A stretch of DNA of 64,000 nt from Typha latifolia (GCA_019914945.1 CM034100.1:8567096-8631095); one strand, 5' to 3'. Shown: positions 12,039 through 24,765, counted from the stretch's first letter. Numbers and translations are program-made. The notes: generated from the letters alone by a model not told the origin.

Positions 12039-12240
12039 CACCGCCCCGCTAGCCTGCCGACCGGCGCTACCTCCCGTGGAACCGCCGCCGCCACCGGTGA
12101 GGTCTCTCACTTCCCCTCTTTCCTTTTCTCTCCCTCTCTCTCTCTCCCTCTATCTTTCTTGCTTTGGGCTCGAGCTCATCGGAGCTTGAGTCGTCGGCGA
12201 GAGGCCGGCAACTAGCTGGCCACCAGCTGCTAGTGCCCTC
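11782..12240 (+). mobile_element. family B 3' LTR, 5' part
   Basis: It starts TGTAATAACC after the polypurine tract and carries the GGCATGACATGGCTGGCC block, the (CT)n tract (about 11950-12032) and CCGCCGCCACCGGTGAGG. It breaks at about 12240, where sequence in the opposite orientation begins. Confidence 0.8.
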
Positions 12241-13742
12241 CTTCTAACTGATAGATCATATGCATATATCTAGTACGATAACAAGTTAATGCATAACAAG
12301 AATTTATGTGGAACAAGAATCAAGAGAAAAATAATGCAATATAGTCTCCGATTACGTAGTCAACACATGCATACTCATGCTAATCAATTATATGCATACT
12401 CATGCTACAAATCAACCAGATATAACATTATAACAGTATAATCATCTCTTATCATCTCTATATATCACCAATATGCTTATATCCCAAATCAACCTAATTA
12501 GATGCATGATAAAATATGCTCGATTGTAATCATCTCTAGATAAAGTCATATAATCATTCTGGAGGCCAAAACATGCATATACATAAGATATAATATATCC
12601 TAATTTGAGAAAGGCGTCTAGGGGATAAGACTACTCACCCCGATCAGAAGATGCAAACCATGTATCCCTTAGATCTGCCAACCAACCTAGTGACACTCTT
12701 CACTAACAAGGTCCACGGGGTCTCAAATAAGAGGGTTCGGGATCTAAAAATATTTAAGTAGCATGAAATTAGTCGTTTATCTAATTTGAATTAATTCAAA
12801 TAAAATATAAAGGTTTATTAGATTTAGAATCACTTCTTTTTATTTTTGATTACATAATTACATCTATAATTATACTATTATAAAATACTAATTATAGTAT
12901 AAGGAGAATAGGTCTGCTTCCTTTATATAAGGATATTTCTAAATATATAAATATAAAATAAAATAAAATAAAAGGCTAAATAACTATAAGTATAGACAAG
13001 GTCTATTTATAATTAATTTTATAATTCATACTCTATCTTGATTAATTAGGGACTATGCAGTCTTTACTCGATAAGATAATAAATAAATAACTAAATAAGC
13101 CTAGTATTTTATTTGTTGCAGAATAATAATATATAATAAATTAATAGAATTACTTAAAAATGTATATCATAAGAATATTAGAATAGAAATCTAATAATTA
13201 TAATTTACAAATCTATCTATTATTCTAATATACATATAAATAAATAAATAAATATAAGTATTACCTATATTTATACCTAATTAATCATTAATTATAAAAA
13301 TTATCATTAATAAAACTATATTGAAGAATATATAATATTATTCAAATAGTTAATGTCTAAATAATCTATTTGCATTAATTAAGAAGAAAAATACCTAAAT
13401 AAATAACATAAATAAAAAATTAATTCTGCCTTTAGTGCTAGGCTCGGTCCAACACTACCGCTACAATTGCTGGGCCGAGCCGAGCACTATGCAGAAAGAA
13501 GGAGAAGAAGCCGAGGAAGAAGGAGAGAAAGAAAGAAAGAAAGAAAGAAGAAGAAGAAGAGGAGAAGAGGAAGAGAAGAAAGAGAGAAGGTGACGGAGGG
13601 GGTTGCGGACCCGGGCCGGCGGCAGTGGCAATGGGCGCGTGGCGCCCCACCACGTGAGCTGCATGAGCAGCTTGCATGGGCACGAGGCCGGCCATGTCGT
13701 GCCCAAAAATGTTTTTTTTTGTTGTCGAGGCAGGGTTGTTAC
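12241..13742 (-). mobile_element. inverted family B LTR segment, 5' end to mid-LTR
   Basis: On the minus strand this begins TGTAACAACCC at 13742 and runs through the TTC-rich tract, the hairpin (13433-13488), the AT-rich block and the CCCCGTGGACC block, ending near ATATGCATATGATCTATCAG. It supplies a second B LTR 5' end pointing the other way between two forward B LTR parts. Confidence 0.8.
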
Positions 13743-15000
13743 ATGGAGTGATGATTATGGTTGCTGATATGTGATATCTCATGGTCAATGTCTGAGGTCA
13801 GTTGAATCTGTGCGCATAGATAATCGGACACCTGCCGTTCTCCAGGGCATGCGTGTGGCGAGTTACCCTCATGTGATTTCTATTAATTGGTGGAGTACCC
13901 GATCTTGATGGATTTTGATATACCCTTAGCATATGGCACGGTATAATTATGACTGAGATACCCTTAGCATATGGCAGGGTATGCTTTAAGCCTGTGGACA
14001 GGATGTTGAGATCGAGTACCGGGTGTTGATTGTGCACAGTGATTTAGTATGATGATATTATACTGAGATGTCGGTGATGATTGTGATGTTGAGAAATGCA
14101 TATGATTTCATGATCATCTTCTAAACTTGATTATAGAAAGGTCAATATGCATCATAGGTGGTTGCATTTGATATCATAGCATGATTATGATCGGTATGCA
14201 TCATATGTGTTATATTTGAGAGAGAGTTATGATAATGGTATGACATGGAGATTTATTTATATATTATCAAGGATTATATATTTTATCAGTTATGAGATGA
14301 CATGTTATCTATTTTTCATTTATGTATTATTGAGGACCATTTATATACTCATTTATGACATGATGCTCTTTCTGATTCATATTATTTAGTACATGATTTA
14401 CTATTTGTTTGGCATCAATGATTCGAAGTAAGGTCTATTCACTAAGCCTTTTGCTCATGACTTTCTTATTTCTTTTCTAACCCCATCAGATATGTGGTAC
14501 ATGATAGTAACTTGAGATATCTTGAGGAGATATTTAAGAGCGAGAATGATGTGAGCTATAGATGTGAGATGGTATAGAAGATAGCTTAACCAGATATTTA
14601 GTTGTACTATTATTTGATATTTATACTTTATTGTAACAGACGGTGATTTGTATAATACATGTTCGATTATAGTGTACTCGTGTATCAGTTGTTTAGTTGT
14701 ATCTTGATGGTTTGTTGTGGCCTGTGTGGGTCCTGCCAGATTATGTAGTGGTCTAGTGTATATTATTGTGGATTTAGATATTTATATGTTGACAAGTTTA
14801 TTTGGTCGATAGTATGATTTATTTGGTGTTGGATTATTTGAGTATGGATATGTTAGCAAGTAGTATTTGATAATATCATGATTGTATGTGCACAGGAGTG
14901 TATCTGTGCATGACTGGCCCCGCTAGTCCTATCGCGTGCGCTGCGCGTGCCGAGTGGGCACGTGGGCGTGCACGTGCTTGTGCCGGGCGGGGGCGTTACA
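13743..15000 (+). mobile_element. family B LTR, 3' part
   Basis: It matches about 7360-8511 in order (AGGTCAGTTGAATCTGTG, TGGTGGAGTACCCGATC, the TTGTATCTTGATGGTTTG block) and ends in a GC-rich stretch with GGGGGCGTTACA at 15000. Confidence 0.85.
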
Positions 15001-15322
15001 ATTTAGATTGTATTAGAGCTTAGGTTTAAGGATGATCTGGCAAACCATCAAGTACAGTTGTTGTCGGTTTATTTTTGGATTATGTTAGTAGTCGATCTCG
15101 ATGAGTTTAATATTAATTAATTGAGATAGAGATCTGGGTTGTGATGTTGAAATTATTAAGTTTTGATACTTTGACGATATTGATAGAAATAATTTGTGAT
15201 ATTGGTATATTGAAAATTTATTTGAGCGACTAATGAATAAGAAGAGATATTACTAATTCATGAATTGATGTTATTGATATTGAGGTGTTATAGTCTGTGG
15301 AGCGTAATCTTGGATATATAGT
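15001..15322 (+). mobile_element. family B internal 5' stub
   Basis: It is nearly the same as 8512-8835: a PBS-like TTGTATTAGAGC (15008-15019), then GATGATCTGGCAAACCATC and TTATTTTTGGATTA. It stops at GGATATATA, where family A pol on the other strand begins. An LTR followed by a second internal start suggests a recombined LTR-internal-LTR-internal array or a second B copy. Confidence 0.75.
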
Positions 15323-16320
15323 AGTAAGAATCGGCCAAGCGCTCATGCATGCTACCTTTTGAGAATCCGCCGCTACACCATCCACTGTAATGATGTGGCC
15401 TAAATACTCCACTTATGGTACTCCCCATAGGCACTTGGAATTCTTAATCTTCAATTGGTTTTGCTTCAACAAATTCAGCACATCCTCCAAATGCCTCCAA
15501 TGCTCTAATTCAGTCGTGCTATACACCAAAATATCATAGAAAAATATCAAGACAAACCTTCGTAAGAGAGGCCGAAATATGTCATTCATGATGCCTTGAA
15601 AGGTAGTTGGAGCATTGGTGAGACCAAAAGGCATCACTCAGAACTTGTAATACCCGTCAGAAGTTTGAAACACAGTTTTGTGCACATCCGTTGGGTGAAC
15701 TCTAATTTGATGATATCCGATCCTCAAGTCATACTTGCTGAATATGGTTGCCCGTGCAAGCTTGTCAACCAATTCCTCGATAACCGAAATAGGATACTAA
15801 TCCTTGACAGTAATTGCATTTAGTACCCGATAGTCAACACAAAAATGCTATGTCCCGTCCTTTTTTTGCATCAATAGCACAGGGGATGAGTATGAGCTAT
15901 GACTTGGTTGAATGAGACCTTGCTCCAACATCTCGGCTACCATCTTTGAGATAACTTCTTTTTGCACATATGGATACCGATATGGCCTCACGTTTGTTAG
16001 TGCAGCCCTGGACACAATCTCTATGCGATGGTCCGCCGTTCGCCTTGGTGGCAACTCCTTTGGTTCCTCAAATAGTCCAGCAAATTTATCTAATAAATTA
16101 GACAACTCAATGGTAGTATCTTGACTCATTTGAGGCTCATCTCCTGCTAGTTCTAACTGAAGAAGATAGACCAAATCACTCGCATAAGGCAGCCCCACCA
16201 TCAGCTGCATCGCAAGAATCGGAGGAGAACGAATGCCATCAAGCCGCACGTCTTTATTTCTTTGTTTAAATTTCATCCACATGCTATAGAAATAAAATGT
16301 GATGGATCCCAAACTCTGTA
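15323..16320 (-). pseudogene. family A reverse transcriptase, broken
   Basis: Read on the minus strand: 15848-16312 gives the N-terminal RT region (LPPRRTADHRIEIV, VRPYRYPYVQKEVISKMV, SSYSSPVLLMQKKDG); 15413-15637 gives [16 protein letters not shown] and [12 protein letters not shown]. The first catalytic Asp of the FDD box is Tyr here, so the enzyme would be inactive even if the frame were whole. The piece stops in the connection after MEYLGHIIT, with RNase H and integrase missing. A frame break separates the two parts. Confidence 0.85.
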
Positions 16321-16324
16321 ACCA

Positions 16325-16741
16325 CTAAGTGCTAAGAACAATGTCCGCTCCTCGCAGCGCCAATGGATACAAATCCACAATGATGTCGTGTCCTTGCTCC
16401 CATATATTGACCTGGCGACACAAGCTCTTCGCCTTAAGCTTCGTGCCGTCTCCAATAGCAACGTCAAACCCCGCGATCAGTTCAACATCCAAACCCAATC
16501 TCCTCACTAACATCTCATCTAGAAAGTTGTGTGTAATCCCCGAATTGATGAGGATATGTACACAATGCTTTCTAACGAGTCCATCTACCCGCAATGTCCT
16601 CGGCGCAAAAGTACCCGTATATGCATGCATTGATATTTCAGCTTCGATATCTTCCTCCGCGCCCTCCTCATAGACCTCCTCTGAACACTCTCCATTACCC
16701 ACAATCTCATCATCATCCTCGAGCCCGTCGATGAGCATCAC
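16325..16741 (-). pseudogene. family A retropepsin-like protease
   Basis: The frame of 138 residues contains the plant gypsy aspartic protease: acidic linker, TLRVDGLVRKHCVHILINSG, THNFLD, GFDVAIGDGTKLKA, DLYPLALRGADIVLST. The active-site triplet is NSG, so the catalytic Asp has become Asn. It sits between RT (15323-16320) and the Gag knuckle (about 16770-16810, CFRCDERFTPSHRC) as expected for gag-pro-pol order. Confidence 0.85.
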
Positions 16742-16744
16742 ACT

Positions 16745-17735
16745 CCCGATCGATTTGGAACACCGATGACTAGGGGTGAAACGTTCATCGCATCGAAAAC
16801 AAAAGACCCTTCACTCTTCGCTCTTCGCTTTTCCACCTAGGTAGGTGTGAGAGTTCGAATGGGAGTCTTGTGCCTCCTCTAACATTGAAAGAAGGTCTCA
16901 AAGGTGGTCATGGTCTAGTAATAGCAGCCACTGTCTTTGGACCCGAAAAATTTCCAACCAGCGTTCTAGGTGCAAACCGCCCATCTCGGTTAACCCAACA
17001 TGTTTTCGGTGCCATCTTGAGAGCCTTATGCTTTTGCTCTATCTTCATGGCCTTCCCAAAGGCCTCTTTAAGAGTGTTAGGACAAAGAGCACGAACATCT
17101 GCCTGTATCTCCTCCCGTAGCCCTGAAATAAATATGCGAATCAATGTCGGTTCAGGCCAAGGTAGCTCACAACGCCTACTAACTCTTTCAAATTTTGCTT
17201 GGTATTCCAATCCGGTCGTTCTCTAAACCATCTTGCTTAATGTGGCAGCAAAATCTTCATATGCCACTGTCCTAAATCTATGTGTAATCCTTCTACAAAA
17301 GTCAGCCCAACCGATAAATCCTCCACCATGAAAAATCGTTCGATACCAATGCAATGTTGTTCCTTGATGGTGAAAGCTTGCCATGTGGACCTTTGTGTCC
17401 TCCGCTGTCCCTTGACAATCAAAGTTTTGTTCAACTTGAAACACCCAATCCATTGGATCACCTTCTTTGAATTTTGGAAAGTCTAAGCGTGCGGTTCTCC
17501 TGCAAATAGCATTGTCGGGTTCACAAAAGATCCTTGGTTCAGGTATGAACCTTTGTGCAAGTTGATCCCCTTCTCTAAATCGACGAGCATGGACATCACC
17601 ATCTCCGAAGGAATCAACATCATCCTCAAAGTGTCAATCCTCATCATCGACGGAGCGCACTGGTGCCACACGCCTCTCAAGTTCCACCACCGCCGATCTT
17701 AAGTTTTGTATCGGAGGTGGGGGATGATGTGTAGG
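16745..17735 (-). pseudogene. family A gag, C-terminal two-thirds
   Basis: The minus strand holds the knuckle CFRCDERFTPSHRC and the gag core in frames 16908-17210 and 17223-17461 (VFQVEQNFDCQGTAEDTK, LHWYRTIFHGG, YQAKFERVSRRCELPWPE). Then comes a broken linker (17483-17680). The gene continues at 20953 on the far side of a solo B LTR. Frameshifts exist apart from that insertion. Confidence 0.85.
17731..17735. other. target-site duplication GTAGG (left)
   Basis: GTAGG here and at 20953-20957 flank the solo B LTR. The uninterrupted site survives in the sister gag copy at 1381-1386 (TGTAGG). Confidence 0.95.
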
Positions 17736-17942
17736 TGTAACAACCCAAACCCCCCAAAAAAAGTTTTGGGCACGACGTGGCCGGCCACAGCGCGCCTGCT
17801 GGCCGCAGCGCCGCCGCAACCCCCCTCCACTGCCTCCTCTCTCTCTCTCACTCCACTCCCTCTCCACTCTCTTTCGCACTCCTCATTGCCGACGTCGGCT
17901 TGCCGCCACCTTCCCAAAGCCACCGCCGCCGGTGAGAAGCTC

Positions 17943-17979
<37 letters not shown>

Positions 17980-20952
17980 CCCGAGCTCGGGCTCGTCGGA
18001 GCCGAGCCGCCGATGAGAGGTCAGCCGCTGGCTGGCCAGCAGCGGCCGATGCCCTCCCCGTCGGCCCAGGTCCGCAACCCCCTCCCTCACCTTCTCTCTT
18101 TCTTCTTTTCCTCTTCTGTTCTTCTTCTTCTTCTTCTTCTTCTTCTTCTTCTTTCTTCTTTCTTCTTATTTCTTATTTCTTCTTCCTTTCTCCTTTCTTT
18201 TCCCTTAGCTCCCCTCCTCTCTTCTTCTTCTCCTTCTCCTCCCTTCTTCTTCTTCTTCTCCTCCTCCTCCTCCTTCTTCTTCTTCTTCTTCTTCTTCTTC
18301 TTCTTCTTCTGCTTTTTTTCTTTTTCTTCCTCCTCCTCAGTTTCTACTCCTTCCTTTTTCTTCTGCACGGCCCAGCACTGTAGTAGGGAGTGCTTGGCTG
18401 AGCCCAGCACTGGTGTCATTGTTTTATTATCTACTTTATTTTATATTTATTTATTTATTTAATTAGGTGTTACTTCCTTAATTAATGTAAATAAATTATT
18501 TAGACATTAATTATTTTAATAATAATATATATTCTTCAACATGATGATTATTAATTATAATTAGTATAATTAATGATTAACTAGGTTATAAACTATTATG
18601 CATAAATATAGGTAATACTTATTTTGATGTAACTATGTATTTATATTTTTATTAGATTAATAGATAGTGTTGTAAATTATAATTATTAGATTTATGTACT
18701 GATATTCATAATATATGCAATTTAAGTAATCTTAACAATTCATTATATACTATCGTGTGTAGAATAAGATACTAGTCTTATTAATTAATTAATTTGCATA
18801 ATTAAGTAAATACTATATAAGTTCTAATTAATCAAAATAGACTAAGAAATATAAATTTATTATAAATAGATCTTATCTATACTTATATCCCATTTATAAT
18901 TGTTTAGCTTTTATTTTATAATTATATATTTAAAATATTAAATAAAAAGAAACGAACCTTTCTCCGTATATTATAACTAGCATTTTATAATAATAGTTTG
19001 TTATAATATTTGAATCGTACCTATAATGTGAATCTAGTTATGTACAAAGTAAAAGAAGTGATTTTAAACCAAATAAACATTTATATTCTACTTGAACTAA
19101 TTTTAATTGGATAAATGACTAACTAATATTACTTGAATATTTTCAGATCTCGAACCCCCTTATTTGAGACCCCGTGGACCTTGCTAGTGATGAGTGTCAC
19201 TCGGTTAACTGACGGACGTGAGAGATGCGTGGTTTGTGTCTTCTGATTAGACGGTGAGTAGTCTTATCCCCTAAGACGCCTTTCTCAAATTTGGTTATAT
19301 TATATATTATGTACATGCATGTTTTGGCCTCCAGCATGATTATATGACTTTATCTAGAGATGATTACAATCGAGCATATTTTATCATGCATCTGATTAGG
19401 TTGATCTGCGAGATGATGAGAGATGATTATACTGTTATAATACTATGTCCAGTTGATCTATAGCATGAGTATGCATGTAATTGACTAGCATGGGTATGCT
19501 TGTGTTGACTACATGATCAGAGACTATATTGCATTATTTTTCTCTTGATTCCTGTTCCACCTAAATTCCTGTTATGCATTAACTTGTTATCGTATTGGAT
19601 ATATGCATATGATCTATTATTTAGAAGGAAAGCATTAAATATGATTGATAGGATAGTTGATAGAAAAAGTGAGGATATACGAGTGAGCGTGAGGGTTAGG
19701 ACGCGCTTGGTGGATGATTGATTGCTCGACATAGTCGTGATCCTATTGGCCTTACGTCCGATGTCATTAGTTTGTGTGCGCAGCAGACATTCGGATACAT
19801 GCCATTCGCTAGGGCATATGTGACAAGTTATTCTCACGAGGTTTCCATCAGCTAGAAGGGTGCCCGGTGTAGATGGATGTTGATACCCTAGCGGTTTGCG
19901 GGGTATGGTTATATTTGAGATACTCTTGCGGGTGGTGGAGTATGTTTTGCGAGTCCGGGCATGATATTGAGACCAGGTATCGGGTGTTGACCGTGCATAG
20001 TGGTTTAGTATGATGATGACATATAGAGCTGACATTAATGATTAAGATGTTAAGAAATGCATATGATTTCATTATCATTTGATTACCTAATTATTGAATG
20101 GTTAATATACATCATATATGGTTGTATTTGATATCATAGCATGGTCATGGTCGGCATACATCATGTGTCATATTTGAGAGAAAGTTATAATGATAGTATG
20201 ACATGGAGATTTGTTTACTCATTGTCGAAGATTATATAATTTTATCAATCATGACATGTTATCTACTGTTCATTTATATTATTAATAATACATTCACATA
20301 TTTATTCATGACATGATGTTCTTTCTGATTCATATTATCTAGTACATGATTTACTCTTTGTTTGGCATCACTGATTCGGGGTAAGGTTTATTCACTGAGC
20401 ATTTTGCTCATAACCCTCTTTATTTCCTTTCTAACCCTCTCAGATATGTGGTACGTGATAGCGTCTTGAGATATCTTAAGAAGATATTTTAGAACGATGA
20501 TGAGGTGAGCTATAGATGCGAGATGGTATAGATGATAGTTTAACCAGATATTGACTTGTACTAGTACTTGATATTTGTACTCTTTTGTATTAGACGATGA
20601 CTTGTAACATACAGGTCGAATCATAGTGTACTCTTGTATTAGTCATTTTAGTTGTATCTTGATGGTTTGTTGTGGCCTGTGTGGGTCCTGCCAAATTATA
20701 TAGTGGTCTAGTGTATACTATTATGGACTTGGATATTCATAAGTTAATAGGTTTATTTAGTTAGTGGTATATTTTATTTGGTGTTGGATTATGTGAGTAT
20801 GGATATGTTAGTAGGTAGTATTTGATGATGTCATAATTATATGTGTACATGAGAGTATCTGTGCGTGACGGGCCTCGCCCATCCTGTGTGCGCCGTGCGT
20901 GCCGTGTGGGCACGTGGGCGTGCATGTGCCCGTGCCGGGCGGGGGCGTTATA
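17736..20952 (+). mobile_element. family B solo LTR, 3217 bp
   Basis: TGTAACAACCC...GGGGGCGTTATA, flanked by the 5-bp duplication GTAGG and with no internal sequence: a solo LTR left by LTR-LTR recombination. The 3' terminal base pair is TA, a one-base change from CA. It holds (CT)n 17943-17977, TTC-rich DNA 18119-18310, the hairpin 18365-18413, an AT-rich block 18420-19140, the CCCCGTGGACC block near 19172 and a GC-rich 3' end. It gives the reference length for family B. Confidence 0.95.
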
Positions 20953-21360
20953 GTAGGCATAGGTAAAAGACAATCATTGACGCTAACACGTCGCACCTAG
21001 ACCTATGGGGCTATCAGTTTGGTGTGGTCCTACTACTGGTTCTTCTTGAGGCACCGATCTTCGTCGAGGAGATGACGAAGCTGATTGGTTCATGACATAT
21101 TCCTTTAAAGCATTATGATCATTCTACATTGCGTCAACTCTATGCAGCAATATTTGGAACATGTCCCTAAGTTCATCCGCTAAGCGCATGTTCACACCCA
21201 TAGACGTTGGTTGACTCGGTCCTGCCATGGTCGCTCCAAGGGAATCAGCCTCACGGTTTGGGTTATCATGGATTGAGTCTTCCCTTGTCGATGTGCGATC
21301 CATTAGTCTCCTTATTGATGTCATCTTCCTTGTTTCCACCATTAATGGAGGTCTGAGATT
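20953..21360 (-). pseudogene. family A gag N-terminus (continues 16745-17735)
   Basis: The frame at 21124-21342 gives MVETRKMTSIRRLMDRTSTREDS and ...DELRDMFQILLHRVDAM, the sister of the gag start at 1777. Removing the B LTR and one GTAGG restores continuity with 17735. Confidence 0.85.
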
Positions 21361-21378
21361 AACCTAGCTTTGATACCA
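21361..21378 (-). other. extended tRNA-iMet primer-binding site
   Basis: The minus strand reads TGGTATCAAAGCTAGGTT. Compared with the initiator tRNA complement it differs at two positions only, so an 18-base PBS is visible here, one base from the LTR end. Confidence 0.85.
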
Positions 21379-21379
21379 C

Positions 21380-22190
21380 TAATAGGTTATGGAACAATTC
21401 CTTTAAGATCTGAATTTATTGTAGGAAGTAGTCCGCACAACTGAGGGAAAATATTCACCAAATATTCACCCGTAGTTATACAATTACGAAACTAAATGAA
21501 ATCCATCCGTAGCTCCCTAATCTACATGTTTTTTATTTATATCCTTCACAAATTCGAACTACAACTAGGACAAAAATATGATATATTACGGATGATGGTG
21601 GTGGTGACGGGTGAAGTAGAAGTTAGGATTAGGGATAATAATGGGGATGAGGGTGGATGGGTGATGTTGTTTAAGGGATAGAGACGAAGGGGAAGAAGTG
21701 GTCGAGATCCCAAAGAAGATGGAGGACTCGACAGACGAGAGAGATTAAAAGTTAGGAGAGACCTTATCAACGGTAGAGGTGGTAGGTTGGTGAAGAGGGA
21801 GGAGGGAGATTAGGTTAGAGAGAAGATAGAGAGGTAAGAAATCAATATTCCAATAGCATAATAATTTTGGCTGTCATCCACACCTTTATAGAGGCTACCC
21901 AACAAGCCCTAATAACAATAACTAACCCTAATCCTAGTGGAATCTTGTCGATCGCGTTAGAACATACAAAAAATGTTCTCTGTCGATGCGAATGCAATGC
22001 AGGCGTTCGAACGAGCCTGATCGCGTTCGAACGCGTATTTTGTGTTTTCTATTTTTGCGAACCTGATGTAGGCGTTTGCAAGGGCATTCGAACGCGACCC
22101 CTTTTGCGTTCGAACGCGACTTACAGAAATTTTATTTTAATGAAAATAAATAACTAGTGCAATAAGAAAAGACTCAAACAAGGTGTATCA
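21380..22190 (-). mobile_element. family A LTR (5' LTR of minus copy)
   Basis: In element orientation: TGATACACCTTG...CCTATTA (terminal TATCA mutated to TATTA), 811 bp, next to PBS and gag. The TTCGAACG array is at about 21953-22130; GATGCAGGCGTTCGAACG is included. The matching 3' LTR is absent because the pol end is lost at 15323. Confidence 0.85.
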
Positions 22191-22835
22191 TCTTAGTTTG
22201 TTGAGAAGAGATAATCGAGTGGCCATTTCACTAGGAGATGAACTATTTATTATCAATCAATGAGAGTCATACCATTCAGGGTATTTAAGTGAGAGAGAGA
22301 AAAGTAAGATGACGTAGACCTAGTAGTACCCGATCATGAAGGGTAAGAGTATTTCTGAGCGACGACTTCTGAATTTCTCCATGGTGGTGCAACAATGTGG
22401 AGCTAAGGGCTCGAATGGTAGTATCGATTTACGATACCGACTTGTGATATGGGCTTACGACTAAGGTCGTTAGTTTGTAGTGGCAGACAATCGGTCATGT
22501 TGTTAGACAGATGATCAGCAAACGATTCTGTCACTTAGATCTACCCTCCCTTATGGGTGGTTGTGGGGAAGGGTGTGAGTTGATGTGACCTACGATCATG
22601 GCTCTATAAGATCCTAAGTTAAGAACTTAATAGTCTGAAGTGATACACATCCTATTATATAGTGTTCACATGGCTTATAGGCGGAGCTCGATATGAGCTC
22701 GAGTTTGAGGACATGGTAGTCTAAATTGATGCATGTCATGTCATAGATTGTTATTATATGTGGGCATTGGATGAATATTATGAGTATGCAATACTATTGC
22801 ATTGATTGTGATCATAATGTGATTATTCATTTTAC
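22191..22835 (+). mobile_element. family C LTR, left part
   Basis: It aligns with 42770-43160 (GGTGGTG, GATGTGGAG, AGGGCTCG, GATCGGT.., GTTGATGTG..CCTACGA, TTGATGCATG). No coding frame. The left border with the A LTR is where similarity to A ends. The solo A LTR interrupts it at TTTAC. Confidence 0.65.
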
Positions 22836-23753
22836 TGTTACGATCTTCTCTTTGGGGCTAAGGCTCTGATACCAGCTTGATACGATCTGGCACGGAACTT
22901 TGAAATTAGATTCCAAAAGATTTTGATATGTTTTAGGCCCGGAAAAGAGCTTTCCAACAAATCTAGTTACAGGCGAATCGGAGTTGGGGATCTCGAGATA
23001 TCGTTCGTTTAGTGGACGAACATCAGGATGCTCTGTTTTGGATTCGTGGATGGAGGCACGAGATCCTAGGTAATGGTGGATGGTGGTGGACCGGCGTTAA
23101 TGTGGTGGCACCGGTGAAAAGTGATGGTGGAACGATTGTGGTTGATGGAAGGATTAGGGCAAGTGTTGGATAGATTGAACGAAGGGGGAGAAGAGGACCA
23201 CCCCTAAGGGACTAGGGTGATTAGCCGGACGAGGGAGGTTAGAAGCGGCGTCGCCGGGGATTGAGAGAACAAGAGCGAAGAAGACGAAGGAGGCAAGGCA
23301 AAACTCAATCTCAATAATCAATAATAATTTTGGTTACCCTACACATCCTTTTATAGGCTAACCAACAACTCACATTAACCCTAAAACATAATTTTCGCCG
23401 ACCGCGTTCGAACTCGCCCGACCGCGTTCGAACGCATCGAATTAGCTCTTCTGGACTTGCGAACGCGATGCAGGCGTTCGAACGCGTGATCAAACGCGCC
23501 TGTCGGTATTTGCGAACGCGATGCAGGCGTTCACAGTGCGTTCGAACGCACCGCGTTCGAACACACAGTACATTCTCTTCACCACGTTCACAACCCCGTT
23601 CACAAACCGCGTTCGAACTCACTCCACCCGCGTTCGAACGCGACTTACAGAAAACTTATTTTAATGGAAATTAAATACTAAAACATGAAATAAAAACACT
23701 CCTAAAGTGAATCCATGCTCGAGACGACGTCGGTGAAGTCTGAATCGTATCAT
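22836..23753 (-). mobile_element. family A solo LTR, 918 bp
   Basis: In element orientation it runs TGATACGATTC...GATCGTAACA and is flanked by TTTAC (22831-22835 and 23754-23758), inside family C. A TATA-like box (TATAAAAGG, minus strand, about 23349-23357) follows the TTCGAACG array (about 23398-23645) in transcription order. A full PBS motif, TGGTATCAGAGC, lies inside the LTR, 27 bases from its 3' terminus (22863-22874). Confidence 0.92.
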
Positions 23754-23758
23754 TTACC

Positions 23759-24156
23759 TCATTATTGTATCTTTATTTACAATGTCTTTTAGGTTATAGA
23801 AGTGGATACTTGCTAGGCTTTAAGCTCATCACTTTCTAGTAAAAATATTTTCAAATTTGTAGAGGAGCTCGAGTTCGTGGAGAAGTTGGCAAAGATTTGT
23901 TTTATAATTCTTTTAATTATTTATTCTTATAAATTAGATAGATGGCTTGTAGGGCGTGGACATTAGTATCTATAATGGATATGTATTTTGGAATTTATTG
24001 TAGCCTATGGTATCCTAAGCTTCTTTTTGTTTGTATTAGTTATAGAAATGTAGGCTTTCTTTTGTCTATTGTGTTAGAACGTTGACCAACAGGTCTCGTA
24101 AATCACGTAGGTTTCACCCACGTGAGGGGAACATGTATTTAGTGGCAAGTGTTACA
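23759..24156 (+). mobile_element. family C LTR, right part
   Basis: It aligns with 43150-43547 (GATACTTGCT.GGCTTTA.GCTCA, TTTATT.TTATTCTT, TAGGCTTTCTTTTGTCTATTGTGTTA, CACATGTATTTAGTGG) and ends GTGTTACA. A PBS follows, so this was a 5' LTR. Confidence 0.8.
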
Positions 24157-24159
24157 ACA

Positions 24160-24171
24160 TGGTATCAAAGC
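24160..24171 (+). other. family C primer-binding site
   Basis: TGGTATCAAAGC followed by TAAGGTTTC, three bases after the LTR end GTTACA; close to the initiator tRNA complement. Confidence 0.75.
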
Positions 24172-24765
24172 TAAGGTTTCACCAAATAATTCGTCAAGTT
24201 TTTCAAAATACTATCCATACGAGTGGCGTGTAGAAAAACTTAGAGACTACATATAGTTGGATGTGGCTGACATTAGCAACATCTATGTTTTACTTTTAAA
24301 ATTCATAAATTGATTAAATATGAATTTGGAAATTGTGTTGGTAAATAAGTATTGTGTTATTGTTCATTTAAATTAGGTAATTTGATTGCTAATTATCTTT
24401 AGTATTAGAAAATCATATGTGTAGCTGGGGTAGAAAGTAAAAGTTGAATAATTGTGTTTTTGCCCTTCATGTTTGGTGATTCATGTAGGAAATGATATGA
24501 AGCTATATGCTATTATCTTGTTACTAGCGAAAAAAAGTGAATTAATGATAATTGGTTTTTGTCAATCTACATGTGTGGCTTTTATTGATTTCCTTTGGAA
24601 ATTGTGTACCTTTTATGCTGTTTTGGAGTGTATTCTGTAGTAAGTAGATCCAATTTGCCTTGCGTCAGTGTGATGAGTGGTTGGGATTTGATGATCAGAT
24701 TTGTAGCCAAATTCATGAGTTCATTATGATAGAGTTGTTATCGCAATTATCAATGCATGCCTTTG
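24172..24765 (+). other. family C internal remnant or unassigned
   Basis: DNA after the C PBS with no readable gag. Short frames (for example 24452-24640) have no recognisable motif. It ends where the H LTR begins. Confidence 0.4.

Noticed and set aside
13438..13788. Frames of 81-116 codons across an LTR 5' end
   Set aside because: They translate the AAG/CTT tract and the inverted B LTR start; a shadow of the repeat.
15323..17735. An intact gypsy polyprotein on the minus strand
   Set aside because: Frames shift between gag, protease and RT, catalytic residues are changed, and RNase H and integrase are absent.
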